From: Chloroflexi bacterium OLB14
GTDB taxonomy: Bacteria; Chloroflexota; Anaerolineae; Anaerolineales; Villigracilaceae
Reading direction: 5' to 3'
DNA: 64,000 nt
Assembly (NCBI GenBank): GCA_001567105.1
Contig: LMZR01000051.1
Span: forward strand, 1 to 64,000
The translations under genes were made by a program, and so were the position numbers. Shown piece after piece: positions 60,052-64,000 of this stretch. Under the pieces are notes generated by a model. The model had not been told where the DNA came from and did no database searches. It worked only from the letters and a program-made list of their open reading frames with translations. Positions within the stretch are counted from its first letter, which is position 1. Every line of letters begins with the position of its first letter.

Positions 60052-61285
60052 ATGAACAAAAAAGTGACAAAAATTATCATTAGCCTAGCAAGTATAGGGT
60101 TGCTCGGCATCTTACTTTATCAAATTCCAGCAATCAAAACACGTTTATCTTGGCGGTTAGATGTTTTAAAAGTTTACATAAAAAACACAATCAACCCCAT
60201 TGGTCCCGTTCCTACTGCATTGCCAATTACACCAAAAGCCAACACCGCAACACCTGCACCCACACAAACCAGTGTTGCCCAAGTCCTTCCATCCATTACA
60301 CCTACGGCAACTTTTGCGCCGCTCCCCGCCCAAGTTTTAATGACCTCTCCCCCATACGAAAAACAAACTGCCAACAATTGTGGTCCAGCGGCATTATCTA
60401 TGATGCTTCATATGTATGGTTGGCAAGGAGATCAATCAGATATTTCTGATGTCATCAAGCCTGTTAGTGGAGATAGGAATGTAAACCCCGAAGAACTTCG
60501 CTATTACATCCGCACGCAAGCAGGCTGGTTAAATCTTGAATATCGTGTTGGCGGAAATATTGAATTGCTCAAACGTTTACTTGCCGCAAATTACCCCGTC
60601 ATTGTTGAAAGTGTTACATCGCTAAACCCTGCCGATGCGCTCGGTCCAACCGATGATTTATGGGCAGCGCATTACTTACTCATTACTGGATACAATGATG
60701 CCCAACAGGAATTTACAATTCAAGATACCTATCACGGTGCCGATTTGAAAATTTCATACGCACAACTTGAAAAAGATTGGAAGCCATTCAACAACTTATA
60801 CCTTGTGATGTACTTCCCACAATTTGAAGAGGAGATGAAAACCCTGCTCGCCTCAGACTGGGACCCCAGCCTGAATCGGCAATCAGCCTTAGGTTTATCT
60901 GAGAGCATCGTCGCCAGCAACACAGCCGATGCCTTCGACTGGTTCAACTATGGCAGTAACTTAACTTATTTTGAGAGATACGAAGAAGCCGCCCTTGCTT
61001 TTGATAAAGCCCGTGAAATTGGCTTACCCTTACGAATGTTTCGCTATCAATTTAGCCCGTTTTTAGCTTACTTTCATTCAGGTAGAAATGACGACTTACT
61101 AGCATTAACGAATTATGCTCGCGGTGTTACAGAAATGTCTGAAGAAGTATGGCTGTGGTATGGCTATGGGTTATACCGTCAAGGCGATAATGCGGGTGCA
61201 CTCAAAGCCTGGCAAAAAGCCGATTCAATTAATCCTAATTTTTTTTGAAGACCAAGCCAGAAAAGCAATGCAATTGGTGCAGTGA
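60052..61285 (+). CDS. C39-like peptidase with TPR tail, last residues shifted by one base
   Basis: The protein has an N-terminal membrane segment (about 8-27) and a Pro/Thr linker. A C39 cysteine-peptidase fold follows: Cys in QTANNCGPAALSMMLHMYGW (about 102-121), His in LWAAHYLLITGYND, Asp in FTIQDTYHGADLK. TPR-like helices come after it. The frame stops at 61248 after SINPNFF in a T8 run (61239-61246). With one T removed it continues FEDQARKAMQLVQ to a stop at 61285, a normal ending for a TPR helix. Such proteins are secreted or membrane-bound peptidases. Confidence 0.85.
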
Positions 61286-61379
61286 TTATTACATTCGTTG
61301 ATTGAGACCAACAGTAATTGGTAAATAGTAATTTTAAGAGAACCATCAACCCTACAGGGTGACAAAGAATCGAGATGAT

Positions 61380-62324
61380 ATGAAAAAAGTATATTTGCTA
61401 CTTCTAATTTTACTTTCGGCGTGTCAAACAACAACACCAACTGCAGAAGCATCACCAACTACAACCAATATTCCGCCAGCAACCGAAACAGCAACAACTT
61501 TGCCAACGCAAATAGTGCCTTCCCCTACTGTGATTCCAAGCCCAACACTTGAAGCGATAAAAATTTCTGCTAAAGATGGGATGACGCAATTATTTATCCC
61601 TGCTGGCAAATTTACAATGGGCGGTTTAGATGTGCAACGTGAAAATGATGAGTTACCCGCACATGAAGTTTATATCAATGCTTTTTGGGTAGATCAAGTG
61701 GAAGTAACCAATGGCATGTATAACTTATGCGTGCAATCTGGTGAATGTAACCCACCTGTAGAAATTAGATCGGATAACCGTAATGAATATTTTGGTAACC
61801 CTGAATTTCAGGATTATCCTGTGGTGTATATCACTTGGGGAGATGCAAATCAATATTGCACTTGGGCTGGTCGGCGTTTGCCTAGCGAGGCAGAGTGGGA
61901 GCGCGCCGCTCGTGGTGATGATAAAAGAAATTACCCATGGGGTGATGAGTTGCCAAATGAATACAACTCCAATTCACAAAATTTTATTGGTGACACTTCT
62001 CGCGTTGGCTCGTATACAGAGGGGGCAAGCCCTTTCGGTGCGTTAGATATGGCTGGTAATGTGTGGGAATGGGTTGCAGATTTTTATCGTATGGATTATT
62101 ACGCTAAATCTCCCGCTGAAAACCCGCCAGGACCTTTAAGCACTGAAGTGTTTACTGTAATGCGCGTCATTCGTGGGGGCTCTTTTCAAGATGATGGCTT
62201 GGATTTACGAGTCTCGAATCGAAATTTTATTGAAGGTCCAAATCCAAAAGAGCCAATGAATAATTCTAAATTTTATGGCAAAAGTTCAGCAAAAATCGGT
62301 TTCAGGTGTGCGGCAGATGAATAG
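61380..62324 (+). CDS. SUMF1/FGE-like domain lipoprotein
   Basis: A 314-residue lipoprotein with a signal peptide and lipobox (LLILLSACQ). A Thr/Pro-rich linker and an FGE-sulfatase (SUMF1) domain follow, with LFIPAGKFTMGG, NAFWVDQVEVTNGMYNLC, GRRLPSEAEWERAARGDD and AGNVWEWVADFY. The active cysteine of true formylglycine-generating enzymes lies in a GGSF-L-C region; here it reads RGGSFQDDGLDLR, without Cys. So it is more likely a binding domain than a functional FGE. Start at ATG 61380. It is paralogous to the gene at 63205. Confidence 0.9.
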   Translation: MKKVYLLLLILLSACQTTTPTAEASPTTTNIPPATETATTLPTQIVPSPTVIPSPTLEAIKISAKDGMTQLFIPAGKFTMGGLDVQRENDELPAHEVYINAFWVDQVEVTNGMYNLCVQSGECNPPVEIRSDNRNEYFGNPEFQDYPVVYITWGDANQYCTWAGRRLPSEAEWERAARGDDKRNYPWGDELPNEYNSNSQNFIGDTSRVGSYTEGASPFGALDMAGNVWEWVADFYRMDYYAKSPAENPPGPLSTEVFTVMRVIRGGSFQDDGLDLRVSNRNFIEGPNPKEPMNNSKFYGKSSAKIGFRCAADE

Positions 62325-62355
62325 CAGAATCAATTATCGGCTAGGGTAGAGGCGT

Positions 62356-63045
62356 TTAATCATCAATAAAGCTATAGCCGCCAGGCCACGTTTTAATCAA
62401 TTCTTTTAAGTTAGTTTCTTCTTCTATTTTTTTTCGTAAGCGATACACTACATTTTTTAATAAGATTACATCACCTTGTGCACCCCAAATGGTTTCAATA
62501 ATTTCTTCGGCAGGGAAAACGAAGCCAGGTCGACTCATGAGTAGGTGGAGTAAGCGAAACTCGAGGTTGGTGAGTTTGATTTCTTTTTTGTTTTTTGTTA
62601 AAGCTGAGCGGTGTGAAGGGTCTAAGCGTAAGCGCCCAGTATGACGAGGCTTCATTGGTTCGCTCCAACTACGTTTTGACCAAGCTAAAATTTTAGCAAG
62701 GAAGATGGCGGGGCTAATGGGTTTGACAACACATTCATCTACGCCATTTTGATATGCCTCTAAAATTTCTTGTTCGTTGTTGTAAGGGAGAAAAAGCAAA
62801 ATGGGGCTGGCACTCATAGAGCGTATTTTTTTACAAAGTTCTATACGTTGTGCGTGTATTGCGTTTAAATCAACAACAATTAAATCTGGGGTTTCTTCAC
62901 TAGGGCGTTGCATGGCTCGTTCAATAGATGTTTCAACTATAGCAATGAGCCCTTTCTCACGGATGATGTATCCCCAAATAGGGGCTGTAGCATCTTGGTC
63001 GCAGATGATTAAAACTCTAGGGGAGTTTGAGTTAGTGAGATTCAT
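62356..63045 (-). CDS. OmpR-like response regulator
   Basis: A 229-residue protein: receiver domain (about 8-125) with the acidic pair near DQDAT, a probable phosphoacceptor Asp in LIVVDLNAIHAQ (D59) and the Lys of VVKPISPAIF. A DNA-binding winged helix follows (about 135-229), with LTNLEFRLLHLLMSRPGF, IIETIWGAQGDVILLKNVVY and RLRKKIEEETNLKELIKT. No sensor kinase gene is seen in the window. It converges with the lipoprotein at 61380 (32 bases between stops) and diverges from the one at 63205. The ATG at 63045 is preceded by AGAG. Confidence 0.88.
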   Translation of the reverse strand: MNLTNSNSPRVLIICDQDATAPIWGYIIREKGLIAIVETSIERAMQRPSEETPDLIVVDLNAIHAQRIELCKKIRSMSASPILLFLPYNNEQEILEAYQNGVDECVVKPISPAIFLAKILAWSKRSWSEPMKPRHTGRLRLDPSHRSALTKNKKEIKLTNLEFRLLHLLMSRPGFVFPAEEIIETIWGAQGDVILLKNVVYRLRKKIEEETNLKELIKTWPGGYSFIDD

Positions 63046-63204
63046 TGTTTTTTCTCTTTTAGAGTAGGTAAATTACAAACTTGTAAGTGATTATATGCTA
63101 AAAAGTCGCAAAAAGTCTTATTTTTTGACCAAAATGTTACTTTTGGGGGATTAGGAAAAAAGTACCATCTTTGTATACTAGGGCAATCTTACAAAGGAGA
63201 TTCT

Positions 63205-64000
63205 ATGAAAAAAATAATTCCAATTTTTGCTGTTCTAACAATGGTTTTGTCTGCTTGTGGTGCAGGCGGCGGAGCCGCTACACCAATTCCAGTAGCAACT
63301 GCATTCCCTACAAACACCCCCTCAGTTAATGCAACCGCCGAAGTTGCCTCTGCTGGTGGCACAGCAGGTGAAGAACGCCTCTCTTCTGCCGATGGAATGT
63401 CTGAAATTTATATTCCAGAAGGCACCTTCCGTATGGGTGCTATGGATACAGAAGAAGAACGTGATGAAGTTCCTTCTCATAATGTTACTCTTAAAGCTTT
63501 CTGGATAGATAAATTTGAAGTAACCAATGGTATGTATTTTAACTGTGTAAAAGCAGGCGCATGTGAACCCCCTCAATATTTGAAGTCGGAAACCCGTGAT
63601 TCTTATTTCGGCAATGCTGAGTTTAATGACTTCCCTGTTGTATATGTTACTTCATATCAAGCAGAGTTATATTGTAAATGGGCAGGTCGTCGCCTACCCA
63701 CCGAAGCAGAGTGGGAACGCGCCGCACGTGGTGATGATTTCCGCACTTACCCATGGGGTGATGATCGCCCAGATTCTTCTCGTGGTAATTTCAACTTCAT
63801 AGTTGGTGATACCACTCGCGTTGGTAGTTACCCTGCTGGTGCTAGCCCATTTGGTGTTTTAGATATGGCAGGCAATGTAGCAGAATGGGTAGCCGATTAT
63901 TATGATGCAAATTACTACGCCCAAAATGTAACCGTTAACCCAACTGGTCCTGGTGCACGCAGTCAATACTTCCAACGTGTTGTACGTGGTGGTACATTCC
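63205..64000 (+). CDS. SUMF1/FGE-like domain lipoprotein (partial, runs off window)
   Basis: The gene continues beyond the right edge; 265 residues are visible. It has a signal peptide with lipobox (TMVLSACGAG), a Thr/Ala-rich linker and the FGE-sulfatase domain. The domain shows IYIPEGTFRMGAMDTEEERD, FWIDKFEVTNGMYFNCVKAG, GRRLPTEAEWERAARGDDF and AGNVAEWVADYYDANYYA. It is a close relative of the lipoprotein at 61380. The Shine-Dalgarno AAGGAGA (63193-63199) precedes the ATG. The -10-like TATACT lies at 63174-63179. It diverges from the response regulator, which could control it. Confidence 0.92.
   Translation, partial: MKKIIPIFAVLTMVLSACGAGGGAATPIPVATAFPTNTPSVNATAEVASAGGTAGEERLSSADGMSEIYIPEGTFRMGAMDTEEERDEVPSHNVTLKAFWIDKFEVTNGMYFNCVKAGACEPPQYLKSETRDSYFGNAEFNDFPVVYVTSYQAELYCKWAGRRLPTEAEWERAARGDDFRTYPWGDDRPDSSRGNFNFIVGDTTRVGSYPAGASPFGVLDMAGNVAEWVADYYDANYYAQNVTVNPTGPGARSQYFQRVVRGGTF

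Noticed and set aside
61380..62324. True formylglycine-generating enzyme
   Set aside because: The expected cysteine region reads GGSFQDD with no Cys, and no sulfatase gene is nearby.

Overview
The window looks like a piece of a Chloroflexota genome, probably class Anaerolineae. This is inferred from the 5' end of a bacterial 16S gene and from a set of typical features: Ser/Thr kinases with Pro-Thr-rich extracellular linkers, TolB-like propellers, SUMF1-type lipoproteins, a TgpA-like transglutaminase, and no outer-membrane or LPS genes. It reads as ordinary chromosome. I see no tRNA, CRISPR, prophage or transposase gene.

Layout. The left edge holds the start of a 16S gene (minus strand) with a consensus promoter. 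Next come mostly minus-strand genes: a glycosyltransferase, recR-ybaB-X-dnaX, prmA with two NUDIX genes, and the heat-shock operon hrcA-grpE-dnaK-dnaJ behind a CIRCE operator. A Ser/Thr kinase with a propeller and a PAP2 phosphatase follow. From about 16 kb come a transglutaminase-like membrane protein, an adenylate/guanylate cyclase, a peptidase, a PfkB kinase, tag, GNAT and GxxExxY genes, an M24 peptidase, lon, folC, DUF503 and murJ. From 35 to 44 kb lie rimO, a RodZ-like gene with a duplicated HTH, rplI, a DivIC-like gene, a GAF-GGDEF gene and lysA. From 44 to 56 kb is a block (coaD, recG, DegV, DAK/FakA-like, Asp23, rpmB, rpe, PrkC-like kinase) resembling the prkC-rpe-rpmB-yloU-yloV-recG neighbourhood of Firmicutes. 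The right end holds a lipid kinase, SH3, DUF971, TPR and C39 proteins, and two SUMF1-domain lipoproteins around a response regulator.

Two features stand out. First, seven loci, and possibly a second site in one of them, show the same defect: one extra base in an A or T run puts a clearly homologous C-terminal part in the next frame. The affected genes are NUDIX, PAP2, a nuclease-like gene, a small membrane protein, GAF-GGDEF, a PrkC-like kinase and a C39 peptidase. This could be consensus error, recent decay or slippage. Intact genes keep runs of 8 or 9 A, which argues against simple random error. Second, the spaces between genes are filled with several families of short palindromic and tandem repeats. 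These include a perfect 13-copy heptamer touching the -10 box of a kinase gene, MITE-like paired palindromes, GC-rich REP-like hairpins, and copies that have entered or replaced the ends of coding regions. Several genes also have a -10 box 6 to 9 bases before the start codon, which suggests leaderless mRNAs.
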